A DNA stretch of 64,000 nucleotides from Microbacterium sp. SSM24 (GCF_025989145.1 NZ_JAPDNQ010000001.1:2232001-2296000), one strand, 5' to 3'. Numbered from the stretch's first letter, positions 26,956 to 36,364 are shown. Made by a program: numbers and translations. The notes: generated from the letters alone by a model not told the origin.

Positions 26956-27945
26956 TCAGATGGGAACGCGGGTCTGCTGAACGACGGAGCCGAGCACCGC
27001 GTCGACGGACACGCCCTCGAGCTCCGCGTCGGGACGCAGGCGGATGCGGTGCCGCCACGTCGGGAGCAGCATCGTCTGGACGTGGTCGGGGGTGATCGCG
27101 GGGTATCCGCCGAGCCACGCCCACGCCTTGGCGGCGGCGAGCAGCGCGGCGGTGGCGCGCGGACTGACCCCGAGCTGCACCGACGGGCTGCGCCGCGTCG
27201 CCTGCGCGAGATCGACGACGTACCCGAGGACGTCGTCGGAGACCGTGACGGATGCCGCAGCCCGCCGCGCCGCGTGGATCTCATCAGCGCTCGCCGCACG
27301 CCGCACACCCGCTCCGGCGAGGTCCTGCGGGTCGAAGCCGCCGGCGTGGCGGCGCAGGACGGCGAGCTCGGCATCGCGCGCCGGGATCTCCACGATGAGC
27401 TTCAGGAGGAAGCGGTCGAGCTGCGCCTCGGGCAGCGAGTACGTGCCCTCGTGCTCGATGGGGTTCTGCGTCGCGGCGACGAGGAACGGCTCGGGGAGGG
27501 GGCGCGTGACGCCGTCGGTGGAGACCTGTCGTTCCTCCATCGCCTCGAGAAGCGCCGCCTGCGTCTTGGGCGGCGTCCGGTTGATCTCGTCGGCGAGCAC
27601 GATGTTCGTGAACACCGGCCCCTCGCGGAACTCGAACTCACCGGCTTTCGCGTCGTAGATCAGCGACCCCGAGACGTCGCCGGGCATGAGGTCCGGTGTG
27701 AACTGAATGCGCTTGGTGTCGAGCCCGAGCGCGGCGCTGAACGAGCGCACGAGGAGCGTCTTGGCGACGCCCGGAACACCCTCGAGCAGCACGTGTCCTC
27801 GCGCGAGCAGCGCGATGAGCAGCCCTGTGACGGTGCCGTCCTGGCCGATGACCGCCTTTCCGACCTCGAGGCGGACGCGGTTCATGGCCTCGCGCAGCGC
27901 GGCGTCGTCATGGACTGCCGGGGTGGAAGGGGGAGTGTCGCTCAT
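26956..27945 (-). CDS. MoxR-family AAA+ ATPase
   Basis: A 329-residue MoxR ATPase. Walker A is EGVPGVAKTLLVRSF, Walker B is NIVLADEINRTPPKTQAALL, sensor 1 is VAATQNPIEHEGTYSLPEAQ and the arginine finger region follows in LDRFLLKL. Length and motif order match the MoxR subfamily. The ATG at 27945 overlaps the DUF4350 stop (ATGA) and has GAGAGGA upstream. It works with the adjacent DUF58 protein, probably as a chaperone-like module in envelope maturation or stress; that is family knowledge, not seen here. Confidence 0.93.
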   Translation of the reverse strand: MSDTPPSTPAVHDDAALREAMNRVRLEVGKAVIGQDGTVTGLLIALLARGHVLLEGVPGVAKTLLVRSFSAALGLDTKRIQFTPDLMPGDVSGSLIYDAKAGEFEFREGPVFTNIVLADEINRTPPKTQAALLEAMEERQVSTDGVTRPLPEPFLVAATQNPIEHEGTYSLPEAQLDRFLLKLIVEIPARDAELAVLRRHAGGFDPQDLAGAGVRRAASADEIHAARRAAASVTVSDDVLGYVVDLAQATRRSPSVQLGVSPRATAALLAAAKAWAWLGGYPAITPDHVQTMLLPTWRHRIRLRPDAELEGVSVDAVLGSVVQQTRVPI

Positions 27946-29123
27946 CGGGGATTCCTCTCGGGGCGGACTCGGGCGTGGACGGCGTCTTCGAGCTGCCGAA
28001 GGCGCTGGCTGAGGTCGACGAGGTCGGCGTCTGTCGCCGGCACGTCGTCGAGGAGGATGCCGCGCGCGGCGCCGCGGTCGAGCCCGGCGCGGGCGGCGGC
28101 GGCGTCGGCGATCTCCTGCGCCGTGGCGCCGGCTCCGAGGCCGAGCAGATGGGACAGGCGCTCGAGCGTGCCGATCCGGAGCTGATCGGCGGCGTGCAGG
28201 GCGTCGCGGGACTGCGCGTACAGGCGGGCGCGGCCCTCGGTCGTCTCCGACGCGCGCACGGTCACCGGCAGGCGCTCCGCGACGAGCGGGCCGAAGCGTC
28301 GTCCGCGCCAGATCCCCGCAGCGACGCCCGCGATGAGGAACAGCACGATCACCGGGCTCACCCACGGCGGTGTGAGCTCGCCGAGCGTGAAGTCGGTGTC
28401 GGCGAGATCGGTGTCGGCGAGACCGGGCTGGTACCACACGACGAGCGGGTGGCGTCCCATGAGGTTCAGGCCGAGCGCGGCATTCCCGTTGTCGGCGAGG
28501 TGCGCGTTGGTGAAGAGGACGGTCCCGTCGACCACGCTCGAGCGGCGGTCTCCGTTGAGCGCCATGAGGAGGCCATGTGCACCGTCGACGGGATAGCACG
28601 CAGAAACGCCGCCGGCCGCCGTGAAGAGCGCACCCGGCTCGATGCCGCCGGACCGCTCCGCGTCGCCGAGTGCGCACGCGGGCGACACGACTCCGGGCGC
28701 AGCCGCACCCGCCATCGCCGCGCTCGGGATGAGGAGGTCGATGGTGCGCGCCCGAGGCTCGATCAGCACGACGTCGGTGGCGAGGTCGACGAGTTCGCGG
28801 AGCCTCTCGTCCGACAGCGACGGAGTGTCGGGAAGCACCAGCGTGTCGGCGTCACCGGAGAGGAGGGCGGCCACCTCCTCGTGATCGCGGGCGATCCGCA
28901 CCTCGACGCCGTGGTCCTCGAGGATCCGGGCGAGAGCACGGGTTCCCGTGGGGCCTGCGGAATCCGGGTCGAGCGCGTCGCGCTCCACCCACTCCGATCC
29001 CGCGGTCAGAGCCGCCCCGATCGCGCCGACGACGAGGACCGCCATCCCGATCGCCACCCAGATCCCGACGCGCCGCCGCCGTCCGGGCGGCGCGGCGACG
29101 GTCGGCGCGATCGTCGCGCTCAT
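27942..29123 (-). CDS. DUF4350 domain membrane protein
   Basis: A 393-residue protein with an N-terminal membrane segment (about 19-43, VGIWVAIGMAVLVVGAIGAA), an extracytoplasmic domain containing GPTGTRALARILEDHGVEV typical of DUF4350, a second membrane segment near 250-270 (WVSPVIVLFLIAGVAAGIWRG) and a cytoplasmic C-terminal part. It overlaps DUF4129 upstream and MoxR downstream by ATGA on each side. The DUF4129-DUF4350-MoxR-DUF58 order is a recurring actinobacterial arrangement. Its biochemical role is unknown. Confidence 0.85.
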   Translation of the reverse strand: MSATIAPTVAAPPGRRRRVGIWVAIGMAVLVVGAIGAALTAGSEWVERDALDPDSAGPTGTRALARILEDHGVEVRIARDHEEVAALLSGDADTLVLPDTPSLSDERLRELVDLATDVVLIEPRARTIDLLIPSAAMAGAAAPGVVSPACALGDAERSGGIEPGALFTAAGGVSACYPVDGAHGLLMALNGDRRSSVVDGTVLFTNAHLADNGNAALGLNLMGRHPLVVWYQPGLADTDLADTDFTLGELTPPWVSPVIVLFLIAGVAAGIWRGRRFGPLVAERLPVTVRASETTEGRARLYAQSRDALHAADQLRIGTLERLSHLLGLGAGATAQEIADAAAARAGLDRGAARGILLDDVPATDADLVDLSQRLRQLEDAVHARVRPERNPR

Positions 29124-29827
29124 GCGGGCACCTCGACCGCTGCGGTCGGCCGTGCTGCGACGACCGCAGCGTCGACCTCGGCGACGAGCCGATAGATCTC
29201 GGCGGTGCCGGGGCGCCGGAGGTAGCGCACGTCGTCGAATGCGGACGCGGCATCCTCGAGGCGATCGGCGATCGCCGGGAACACGCGCCCGGCCGCGCGC
29301 GCGAATGCGTGCACCGTCGCGCCCGGCGGAATGTCGACGACGCCGCGCTCGGCGCATCCTCTCGCGAGGGCGCGGAAATGCAGCACGATCGCGTCGTCCC
29401 AGTCGCCGCCTCGCGCAGCGGATGCCGCCGCCCTGCGAAGATCGGCGGCCGACCTTTCCTCCGGCTCGCCGAACAGCGTGGCGCTCGAGGCGCGCACGCG
29501 CCGGGACGATCGCGGCACACCCCACACGACGAACGCGATGACGATCACCGCGATCACGATGACCGCCGCGATCACCGCGACGAGGGAACCCCACTCGCCG
29601 GAAAGCTCCGTCGAGAACAGGCTGCCGATGAAGTCGCCGATCGCCTGGGCGATGCGGTCGAGAAGCGTAGGTTCGGCGATGTCGTAGACCGGGTCGGACA
29701 GCTCGGTCTCGGCCCACCTGCGCGCCTCGTCCCCGCCGGGCTGAAGGGGCGGCACGGTATCGGCGGCACGTGAGAGGACGGCCATCCCCGTGCCCGCAGC
29801 GGCGGTGAGCAGTCCGGTCAAGCCCAC
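29120..29827 (-). CDS. DUF4129 domain membrane protein
   Basis: A 235-residue protein with two membrane segments: one near the N-terminus (GLTGLLTAAAGTGMAVL) and a strong one near 80-105 (LVAVIAAVIVIAVIVIAFVV). The C-terminal cytoplasmic domain has GGDWDDAIVLHFRALARGC and an ALA-type helix repeat as in DUF4129. The start is uncertain: GTG 29827 and TTG 29821 both overlap the upstream stop; I prefer the GTG because AGAG lies upstream. It is coupled to DUF4350 by ATGA. Its function is unknown; context is the MoxR module. Confidence 0.8.
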   Translation of the reverse strand: MGLTGLLTAAAGTGMAVLSRAADTVPPLQPGGDEARRWAETELSDPVYDIAEPTLLDRIAQAIGDFIGSLFSTELSGEWGSLVAVIAAVIVIAVIVIAFVVWGVPRSSRRVRASSATLFGEPEERSAADLRRAAASAARGGDWDDAIVLHFRALARGCAERGVVDIPPGATVHAFARAAGRVFPAIADRLEDAASAFDDVRYLRRPGTAEIYRLVAEVDAAVVAARPTAAVEVPA

Positions 29828-31227
29828 GGAGACTCTCGGTCGACCCCGTCGGCGGGTGCCCCCGGCGCAGTCCACGACGTCGGTGCGGCCGGCTCCGGCG
29901 GGGTCTCGGGCACGGGAGGAGCGGCACCGGCGGGCTGCGCGGGCGCCGCGTACGCGGGAGGCTGCCCATACGGAGCGGGCGGAACGGGGGGCTGGCCGTA
30001 GGGAGCGTACGCGGGGGATTGCCCGTACGGTGCCTGCAGCGGGGGAGGGGCGGCGTACGCGGGCGGCGCGGCGGGCTGGCCGTAGGGCGGATAGGCGCCG
30101 TACGCGGGCGGCGCGGCGGGCTGGCCGTAGGGCGGATAGGCGCCGGGCGCGCCGTACGCGGGCGGGAATCCGTAGACGGGCCGGACCACAGCTCGGCCGA
30201 TGTTCTCCCGGTAGGGGTCGGCGAGGGCGGTGGCTCCGGCATCCCGTCGCTCGACGTAGGCCAGCAGATCGAGGTCGAGCCCCTCGTGCCGCATCCGGCA
30301 ATCGATGTAGATGATCGCGGTCGCGGTCGACTGCACCACGATCGCGACGGACTGGATGACCAGCGTCACGGCCTGGGCGAACAGCGTCGAGACGATGAGG
30401 CCGATGGTCGCCGTCGCGTCGGGCTCACCCGTCGGCGCGATGATCGTGCCCAGACCCGAGCCCAGCAGGGTGAACGGGAGGCTCACGGCCTGCGCCACGA
30501 AGCCGAACACCATGGAGATGAGGACGATGACTCCCAGGGTGGGCCAGAAGCGCCGCCGCGTGAGCGTCCAGGACCGGGCGATCGCACGCCCGATCGTGGC
30601 GCCCTCGAGGATGATCGCCGCCGGCACGAGAAGGAGCTTGACCGACAGCCAGAGGGTGAGCGGGATCGCCGCGAAGAACACGAGCAGCATCAGCAGGATG
30701 GCGGCGGGGCCGATCGTCGCGGCGATCGCGAACGTCGTGACGGCGACCACCGCGAGAGCGGCGACGATCACCAGCATGAGGAGCAGCGAGTACCCGATGA
30801 GGCGCCAGACGGCCGGCTTCACCTGCCGCCACAGCGCCCCGAGCGTGAGCTTCTCGGCGACCGCGGCGTGCGCGACCTCGGTGACGACGATGCCCTGCAC
30901 GATGACGCCGAGCGCACCCGCGGCCAGACCGAGGATGAATCCCGCGATGATCGTGATCGCCGTCGAACCCGCCGTGACGGCGTCGTATTCGTCGGAGCCG
31001 GGTTGCAGGGTCGCGAGGCGCGAGAAGGAGGCGAACGCGATCGCCCCGACGGCCGCGATCACGATGAGGTAGGCGAGGGTCTGCACGACGAGGGCGAAGC
31101 CGAGCAGCACCCGGGGGTTGCTGCGCAGCGCGGAGAACGATCGCCCCAGCACCGTGCCGAACGACAGCGGATGCAGCGGAATGATCCCCGGTCGGGATGC
31201 CGGAGTCCAGGCCGGATAGGCGGTCAC
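29818..31227 (-). CDS. Polytopic membrane protein with GPDP-membrane-like domain and PYG-rich tail
   Basis: A 469-residue protein. After a short Pro-rich N-terminus there are six transmembrane helices in residues 25-320, including VLLGFALVVQTLAYLIVIAA, LALLMLVIVAALAVVAVTTF-like stretches and the Arg/Ala-rich segment GATIGRAIARSWTLTRRRFW, the pattern of the glycerophosphoryl-diester-phosphodiesterase membrane domain family. The last 140 residues are low complexity, with repeated PPYGQP and PPAYG units, cytoplasmic and probably disordered. The start is GTG 31227 with GAGGAG upstream. It is the first gene of the leftward MoxR operon and divergent from mtrA. No catalytic domain is present. Confidence 0.75.
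   Translation of the reverse strand: MTAYPAWTPASRPGIIPLHPLSFGTVLGRSFSALRSNPRVLLGFALVVQTLAYLIVIAAVGAIAFASFSRLATLQPGSDEYDAVTAGSTAITIIAGFILGLAAGALGVIVQGIVVTEVAHAAVAEKLTLGALWRQVKPAVWRLIGYSLLLMLVIVAALAVVAVTTFAIAATIGPAAILLMLLVFFAAIPLTLWLSVKLLLVPAAIILEGATIGRAIARSWTLTRRRFWPTLGVIVLISMVFGFVAQAVSLPFTLLGSGLGTIIAPTGEPDATATIGLIVSTLFAQAVTLVIQSVAIVVQSTATAIIYIDCRMRHEGLDLDLLAYVERRDAGATALADPYRENIGRAVVRPVYGFPPAYGAPGAYPPYGQPAAPPAYGAYPPYGQPAAPPAYAAPPPLQAPYGQSPAYAPYGQPPVPPAPYGQPPAYAAPAQPAGAAPPVPETPPEPAAPTSWTAPGAPADGVDRESPWA
30055..30144 (-). repeat. Two 45-bp tandem copies in the PYG-rich tail
   Basis: Positions 30055-30099 and 30100-30144 are near-identical in-frame 45-bp copies, each coding for 15 residues including AYPPYGQPAAPPAYG. 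More divergent PYGQ units flank them. The exactness at DNA level suggests recent duplication. Confidence 0.75.
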
Positions 31228-31454
31228 GCTCGTCTCCTCGGGGTCGTGCGGCCTGCGTCTTCGCGCGCCGCGGCGGGCGTGCCCCTATCGTGTCATATCG
31301 GGTGCGCGCGGCATCCGCTTTCCACAGCGTTCGGCGCTGTCACGGGCGGTGTTCGGCCTCTCCTCAGGCGGTGTCGACTACTCTGTGGGGAGCGCAAGGG
31401 GAAGGCGCCGTCCGCGCCCTGCCCGCGCGACGAAGAGAAGGACGAATCCGCGCG

Positions 31455-32135
31455 ATGACATCACGCATCCTGGTGGTCGACGACGACACCGCCCTCGCCG
31501 AGATGATCGGCATCGTGCTGCGCACCGAGGGATTCGACACCGTGTTCTGCTCCGACGGGGCGCAGGCCGTCGAGACGTGGCGCACCGAGCGGCCGGACCT
31601 GATCCTGCTCGACCTGATGCTCCCCGGTATGGACGGCATCGAGATCTGCACGCGCGTGCGCGCCGAGTCCGGCATACCGATCATCATGCTCACCGCCCGC
31701 ACCGACACGGCCGACGTCGTGAAGGGCCTCGAATCCGGCGCGGACGACTACATCGTCAAGCCCTTCAACCCGAAGGAGCTGGTGGCGCGCATCAAGACGC
31801 GCCTGCGTCCGGCGAGCCAGCCCGCCAATGAGAACCTGCGCATCGGCGACCTCACCGTGGACGTGGCCGCCCACGAGGTGCGCCGCGGCGACGGCGCGAT
31901 CGCGCTGACGCCCCTCGAGTTCGAACTGCTCGTCGCGCTCGCCTCGAAGCCTCAGCAGGTGTTCTCCCGCGAGATGCTGCTCGAGCAGGTGTGGGGCTAC
32001 CACTACAAGGCCGATACGCGCCTGGTCAACGTGCACGTCCAGCGCCTGCGCGCGAAGGTCGAGCAGGACCCCGACAACCCCAAGATCGTGACCACGGTGC
32101 GCGGCGTCGGCTATCGCGCCGGCGCGGTCGTGTGA
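31455..32135 (+). CDS. mtrA: Two-component response regulator MtrA
   Basis: A 226-residue OmpR-family regulator. The receiver domain has the acidic pair VVDDD at 7-11, the phospho-acceptor Asp53 in LILLDLMLPGMDG and Lys in IVKPFNPKELV. The C-terminal winged helix contains LTPLEFELLVALASKPQQVF and TRLVNVHVQRLRAKVE. Both sequence and the mtrA-mtrB-lpqB order identify MtrA, the essential regulator of cell division and wall turnover in actinobacteria. The start is ATG 31455. It is divergent from the PYG-tail membrane gene across a 227-base gap in which I see no convincing promoter. Confidence 0.96.
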   Translation: MTSRILVVDDDTALAEMIGIVLRTEGFDTVFCSDGAQAVETWRTERPDLILLDLMLPGMDGIEICTRVRAESGIPIIMLTARTDTADVVKGLESGADDYIVKPFNPKELVARIKTRLRPASQPANENLRIGDLTVDVAAHEVRRGDGAIALTPLEFELLVALASKPQQVFSREMLLEQVWGYHYKADTRLVNVHVQRLRAKVEQDPDNPKIVTTVRGVGYRAGAVV

Positions 32136-32142
32136 GGCCCGC

Positions 32143-33852
32143 ATGGCAGCCCCGATCACGGGGGTGACGGCGACCCGGACGCCGCTGGCCGGGTGGCGGC
32201 ACTGGCGCGCCTGGCCGGGCAACATCGCGGCGCTGTGGCGACGATCACTGCGTTTCCGCACGATCCTCGTCACCCTCGGGCTCACGGCGCTCGCCGTCAT
32301 CATCGCGTGCGTCTGGATGGCCCTGGCGATCCAGAACGATCTCTTCGTCTCCCGCAAGGATCAGGTGCTGCTCAATGCGCAGCGTGCGACCGCGGCCGCA
32401 CAGCTCACCCTCGACAGCGTCACCGGCCAGGACGGCGTGCAGCTGCAGAACGCGATGGGGCTGGTGCGCGCCACCCTCAACCAGCAGTCGACGAGCGATG
32501 CCTACGCCGCATTCCGCATCGGGCCGCCCTCTCCGAATGCGCCGCAGGACTTCACCTCCGATCTGGCTTTCGAGGATGTTCTGACCGACGGCCTCCGCGA
32601 GAGCGTGCGCGCCAACGACGACCGCCAGGTGTGGCAGTCGGTCGCGCTCCCGACGGCCGACGGCGCCACCGTCCCCGGCGTCGTCGTCGGTCAGCAGCTC
32701 ACGGTGCAGGGCGTCGGCCCGTACGAGCTCTATCTCGCCTACGATCTGGCAAACGCACCGCAGACGCTCGGCTTCGTGCAGGGCACGCTGTGGATCGTGG
32801 GCATCGGCCTGGTGCTGCTGATCAGCGGCATCGCATGGTTCGTGCTGCGATCGGTGACGACCCCGATCGGCGAGGCCGCCGACACGAGCGCGCGACTCGC
32901 CTCGGGCGAACTCGGCGTGCGGCTGCCCGTGCGCGGGGAGGATGAGCTGGCCACTCTGGGCCGCTCGTTCAACGCGATGGCCGACAGCATCGAATCGCAG
33001 ATCAAGGAGCTCGCCGACCTCTCGCTGGTGCAGCAGCGCTTCGTGTCGGATGTCTCGCACGAGCTGCGCACCCCGCTGACGACCATCCGACTCGCCGCGG
33101 ACATGATCAACGACCAGCGCGACGACTTCGATCCTGCGACGGCGCGCGCGGCAGAGCTGCTCAACAACCAGGTGCAGCGGTTCGAGACGCTGCTCACCGA
33201 CCTGCTGGAGATCAGCCGCTACGACGCGGGATCCGTGCAGCTCGAGCTCGAGCCGACCAGTCTCGCGCACCTCGCCGAAGATGTGATCGCCTCGATGGAG
33301 CAGCTCGCCGAGCAGCACAGCACCGACGTGCGGCTGGTCGCGCCCGGAGGATATTCCCCCGTCGACATGGATCCGCGACGCGTGCGGCGGGTGGTGCGAA
33401 ATCTGCTCGGAAACGCGATCGAGCACGGTGAAGGGCGACCGATCGTCATCACGGTCGACAGCGACCAGCAGGCCGTCGCCCTCGGCGTGCGCGACTACGG
33501 ACTCGGGATGAAGCCGGAAGACGTCGAGCGGGTGTTCGACCGGTTCTGGCGTGCCGACCCGTCGCGCACGCGGACGATCGGGGGGACGGGGCTCGGCCTG
33601 TCGATCGCGCTGGGTGACGCGCGACTGCATGGCGGCGAGCTCGGCGTCTGGTCCGAACTGGGCCGCGGCACGAACTTCGTCCTCACCCTGCCGCGCAAGG
33701 GCGGGCGCCTGGTCGGCCGGTCCCCGATCCCGCTCGACCCGGGCGAGGATTCCATCACGTCCGTCGACGACCTCGGTCTGACCCAGCCCATCCAGATTCC
33801 TCGGGCGGAAGCCGCGACGACGGATGCCGGGACGCCGGGGGGTGCGTCATGA
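32143..33852 (+). CDS. mtrB: Sensor histidine kinase MtrB
   Basis: A 569-residue membrane kinase. Helix 1 (about 45-67) and helix 2 (about 212-235, LGFVQGTLWIVGIGLVLLIS) flank an extracytoplasmic sensor of some 145 residues. A HAMP domain follows (ATLGRSFNAMADSIESQI), then the H-box FVSDVSHELRTPLTTIRLAA with His306, the N-box NLLGNAIEHGEG and the G-boxes DYGLGMKPEDVERVFDRFWR and GGTGLGLSIALG. It lies 7 bases after mtrA and overlaps lpqB by ATGA. It phosphorylates MtrA; LpqB is known to modulate it. Confidence 0.95.
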   Translation: MAAPITGVTATRTPLAGWRHWRAWPGNIAALWRRSLRFRTILVTLGLTALAVIIACVWMALAIQNDLFVSRKDQVLLNAQRATAAAQLTLDSVTGQDGVQLQNAMGLVRATLNQQSTSDAYAAFRIGPPSPNAPQDFTSDLAFEDVLTDGLRESVRANDDRQVWQSVALPTADGATVPGVVVGQQLTVQGVGPYELYLAYDLANAPQTLGFVQGTLWIVGIGLVLLISGIAWFVLRSVTTPIGEAADTSARLASGELGVRLPVRGEDELATLGRSFNAMADSIESQIKELADLSLVQQRFVSDVSHELRTPLTTIRLAADMINDQRDDFDPATARAAELLNNQVQRFETLLTDLLEISRYDAGSVQLELEPTSLAHLAEDVIASMEQLAEQHSTDVRLVAPGGYSPVDMDPRRVRRVVRNLLGNAIEHGEGRPIVITVDSDQQAVALGVRDYGLGMKPEDVERVFDRFWRADPSRTRTIGGTGLGLSIALGDARLHGGELGVWSELGRGTNFVLTLPRKGGRLVGRSPIPLDPGEDSITSVDDLGLTQPIQIPRAEAATTDAGTPGGAS

Positions 33853-35531
33853 CGGCGCGACGCGGCATCCTGTCGCTCGTGGTCGCCGTGCTCGCGATCG
33901 CGCTCACGGCCTGCTCGGGTCTGCCGACCAGCGGCAAGGTGAACTACGGGCTGAGCACATCGGATGCTCCGGACCCCGAGGAGATCTCGTTCCTGCTGCC
34001 CGACCGCCCGCAGCCCGGTGCGACGCCTGAGCAGATCGTCGAGGGATTCATCCGTGCCGGGTCCGGCCCGGGTGTGGGCACGAACTGGGACCGGGCGCGC
34101 GAATTCCTCACCCCGCAGTTCTCGAAGGTCTGGAATCCGTCGGCCGGCGTGATCGTCGACGTGTTCGAGGAGCGTGACCTCGGTGAGACCGACGAGGGCG
34201 CGGTCTCGATGTCGATCACGGCGGTCGCGACCGTCGACGGGACCGGAACGTACGAGCGCGCCGAGGTCGGTGAGCGAGTGCTTCCGTTCGAGCTTCAGCA
34301 GGTCGACGGCGAGTGGCGCATCTCGTTCGCCGACGACGGCGTGGTGCTCGACCGCGACGAGTTCCCCCGCGTCTTCCACGACTACTCCGTCATGTACTTC
34401 GATCCCACGTGGCAGTATCTCGTGCCCGACACCCGCTGGTACCCGACCACGGGCGCACCGCGCCTGGTCGTGGATGCGCTCATCGCGCCGCCCAGCGCCT
34501 GGCTCGGGGAGGCCGTCGAGAGCGCGTTCCCCGAGGGCGTCACGGTGATCGCCGCGGTGCGGCGTCCTGGGAACGTGTACGAAGTCGACCTGTCGGAATC
34601 CGTCCTCGGTGCCGACCCCGAGACGATCGACCGGATGTACACCCAGCTGCGGGCCAGCCTGGCCACCGCGGGGATGACGGACGTCGAACTCACCGTCCAG
34701 TCGACCCCGATCGACGCCGACGTCGTCGCCGTGCGCTCGACGCGCATCCCCGGTGCGCCGCTCGTGCTGACCGAGGACGGGTTCGGCTTCCTCGCCGGCG
34801 GTGAAGAGATCGAGCCGATTCCGAGGCTCTCCGAGATGGTCGAGGAGTTCGCGCCGGTCGCGATCCAGGTCGATCCCCAGCGAGAGGCCGCCGCGATCCG
34901 GCAGGCCGACGGCACGGTGTCGATCGTGCGTGCCAACGAGACGTGGGACACCCTCGATCCGCGTCCGGGACTCATCGACCCGTCCATCGATCCGTTCGAC
35001 ATCGTGTGGACGGTGCCACGGGACCAGCCGGGCGGACTCCAGGCCTACCTTCGGGATCTCACGCCCGTCGTCGTCGCCGACGCCTGGCCGGGTGCGACCG
35101 CCGTGCACGCGATGTCGGTCTCGCGCGACGGCACGCGCATCGCGGCCGTCGTGACGGCGGGCGGGCGCACCGCCCTCTGGGTCGCGGGGATCGTCCGCGG
35201 TGCCGACCAGGTGCCCGAGCGTCTCGGGGATCCCCTGCAGCTCGCGGTCGTCGACGGGGCGAGTCGCGGCATCGCGTGGCTGGACGATCTCTCGATCGGC
35301 GTGCTGTCGGGCGATGCCGAGGGGACCGAGGTGCTGGAGCAGGTGGTCGGAGGTCTCACCTCCACCAGCAGCGCGCCCGAGACGATGTCGTCGATCGCCG
35401 GCGGCACATCGCTGTCGAGCGTGCGTCTGCTCGCCGACGACGGCACGCTGTCGGTGAAGCGCGGCACGACCTGGCAGCCCACGGCCACCGGGGTCCGGGT
35501 CCTCGCGACGCAGCAGGGCATGCCGGAGTAA
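33849..35531 (+). CDS. lpqB: Lipoprotein LpqB
   Basis: A 560-residue lipoprotein. The signal peptide ends in the lipobox LTAC with the lipid-carrying Cys22. A GerMN-like domain follows (about 190-330, PRLVVDALIAPPSAWLGEAV and NVYEVDLSESVL), and the C-terminal part is a beta-propeller-like LpqB domain (AVHAMSVSRDGTRIAAVV). It is translationally coupled to mtrB. In mycobacteria LpqB interacts with the MtrB sensor domain and affects MtrA phosphorylation, and the gene order here supports the same role. Confidence 0.95.
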   Translation: MTARRGILSLVVAVLAIALTACSGLPTSGKVNYGLSTSDAPDPEEISFLLPDRPQPGATPEQIVEGFIRAGSGPGVGTNWDRAREFLTPQFSKVWNPSAGVIVDVFEERDLGETDEGAVSMSITAVATVDGTGTYERAEVGERVLPFELQQVDGEWRISFADDGVVLDRDEFPRVFHDYSVMYFDPTWQYLVPDTRWYPTTGAPRLVVDALIAPPSAWLGEAVESAFPEGVTVIAAVRRPGNVYEVDLSESVLGADPETIDRMYTQLRASLATAGMTDVELTVQSTPIDADVVAVRSTRIPGAPLVLTEDGFGFLAGGEEIEPIPRLSEMVEEFAPVAIQVDPQREAAAIRQADGTVSIVRANETWDTLDPRPGLIDPSIDPFDIVWTVPRDQPGGLQAYLRDLTPVVVADAWPGATAVHAMSVSRDGTRIAAVVTAGGRTALWVAGIVRGADQVPERLGDPLQLAVVDGASRGIAWLDDLSIGVLSGDAEGTEVLEQVVGGLTSTSSAPETMSSIAGGTSLSSVRLLADDGTLSVKRGTTWQPTATGVRVLATQQGMPE

Positions 35532-35622
35532 CGCTCCTCCCCAGGCGGCGATCGCCCACCGGCATCCACGGGTGCACGCGTGCGCGCCGCCCGATCCGCT
35601 CGCGCGATGCGATCCTTCCCGC

Positions 35623-36318
35623 ATGCACATCGAGGGTTCGGTCGCCGTGGTGCGCTCACCACTCGCCGACGCGCTGGCGCTGGTGCTCCCGGTGGTGTGC
35701 GCGGGATGCGGCATCCCCGACGTCTCGCTGTGCGAGGCGTGCCTCGCCGCGCTCGCGCCGCAGCCGGTCCGACGCGTTCTCGGAGCGCCGGGCGGAGACA
35801 TCGTGCTGTGGAGCGGACTGTCGTTCGAGGGCATCGCGGCGAGGGTCATCCGGGCGATCAAGGAAGAAGGGCGCACGCCGCTCGCGCGGAGCCTCGCTCC
35901 CGCGTTGCAGGCTGCCGTCACGCGGCTGGACGTGCGCGATGCCGTCGTGGTGCCGATGCCGACCTCGCGGGCGTCGTACCGCCGGCGTGGTTTCCGCGTG
36001 CCCGACCTGCTCGCCGCGCGGGCGCGGCTGCCCGTCGCGCGCCTCCTCCGGCCCGCACGGCGCACGGGCGACCAGCGCGGCCTGGACCGCGGCGCGCGTC
36101 GCGAGAACGTCGCGGAGAGCCTCATGGCGACGGCGGCGGCGGGGCGTCGCGTCATCGTGCTCGACGACGTCGCGACCACCGGCGCGAGTCTCGAGGAGGC
36201 CGTGCGCGCCCTCCGCGCGGGTGGCGCGGAGGTGCTCGGCGCGGTCACCGTCGCCGCCACGCCGCGGCGGGTGAACGGCCCGAGGCCGCGCGGCGTCGCA
36301 TTCGAAACTCACAGGTGA
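35623..36318 (+). CDS. ComF-family phosphoribosyltransferase-like protein
   Basis: A 231-residue ComF homolog. Two CxxC pairs near the N-terminus (CAGCGIPDVSLCEAC) form the expected zinc knuckle. The middle contains AIKEEGRTPLARSLAP and VVVPMPTSRASYRRRGF, and the C-terminus has QRGLDRGARRENVAESL and the PRPP-binding loop VIVLDDVATTGASLEEA. The start is taken as ATG 35623. ComF proteins assist DNA uptake in competent species, but actinobacterial homologs have no proven role. It sits between lpqB and hpf as in mycobacteria, and the hpf promoter overlaps its end. Confidence 0.88.
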   Translation: MHIEGSVAVVRSPLADALALVLPVVCAGCGIPDVSLCEACLAALAPQPVRRVLGAPGGDIVLWSGLSFEGIAARVIRAIKEEGRTPLARSLAPALQAAVTRLDVRDAVVVPMPTSRASYRRRGFRVPDLLAARARLPVARLLRPARRTGDQRGLDRGARRENVAESLMATAAAGRRVIVLDDVATTGASLEEAVRALRAGGAEVLGAVTVAATPRRVNGPRPRGVAFETHR

Positions 36319-36343
36319 CAGGTGACCGGCACGGGGCTAGCGT
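36315..36343 (+). promoter_or_regulatory. Candidate promoter of hpf
   Basis: GTGACA and TAGCGT are separated by 17 bases at the very end of comF. Transcription would start near 36350, about 55 bases before the hpf ATG, so the hairpin listed next would lie in the leader. Confidence 0.5.
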
Positions 36344-36364
36344 GGGGAAGACAAGGCGACTGAT

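Noticed and set aside
26956..30301. Very long frames that seem to fuse MoxR, DUF4350 and upstream genes
   Set aside because: The apparent fusions read through neighbouring genes in the wrong frame; internal starts with ribosome sites and ATGA overlaps give separate proteins.
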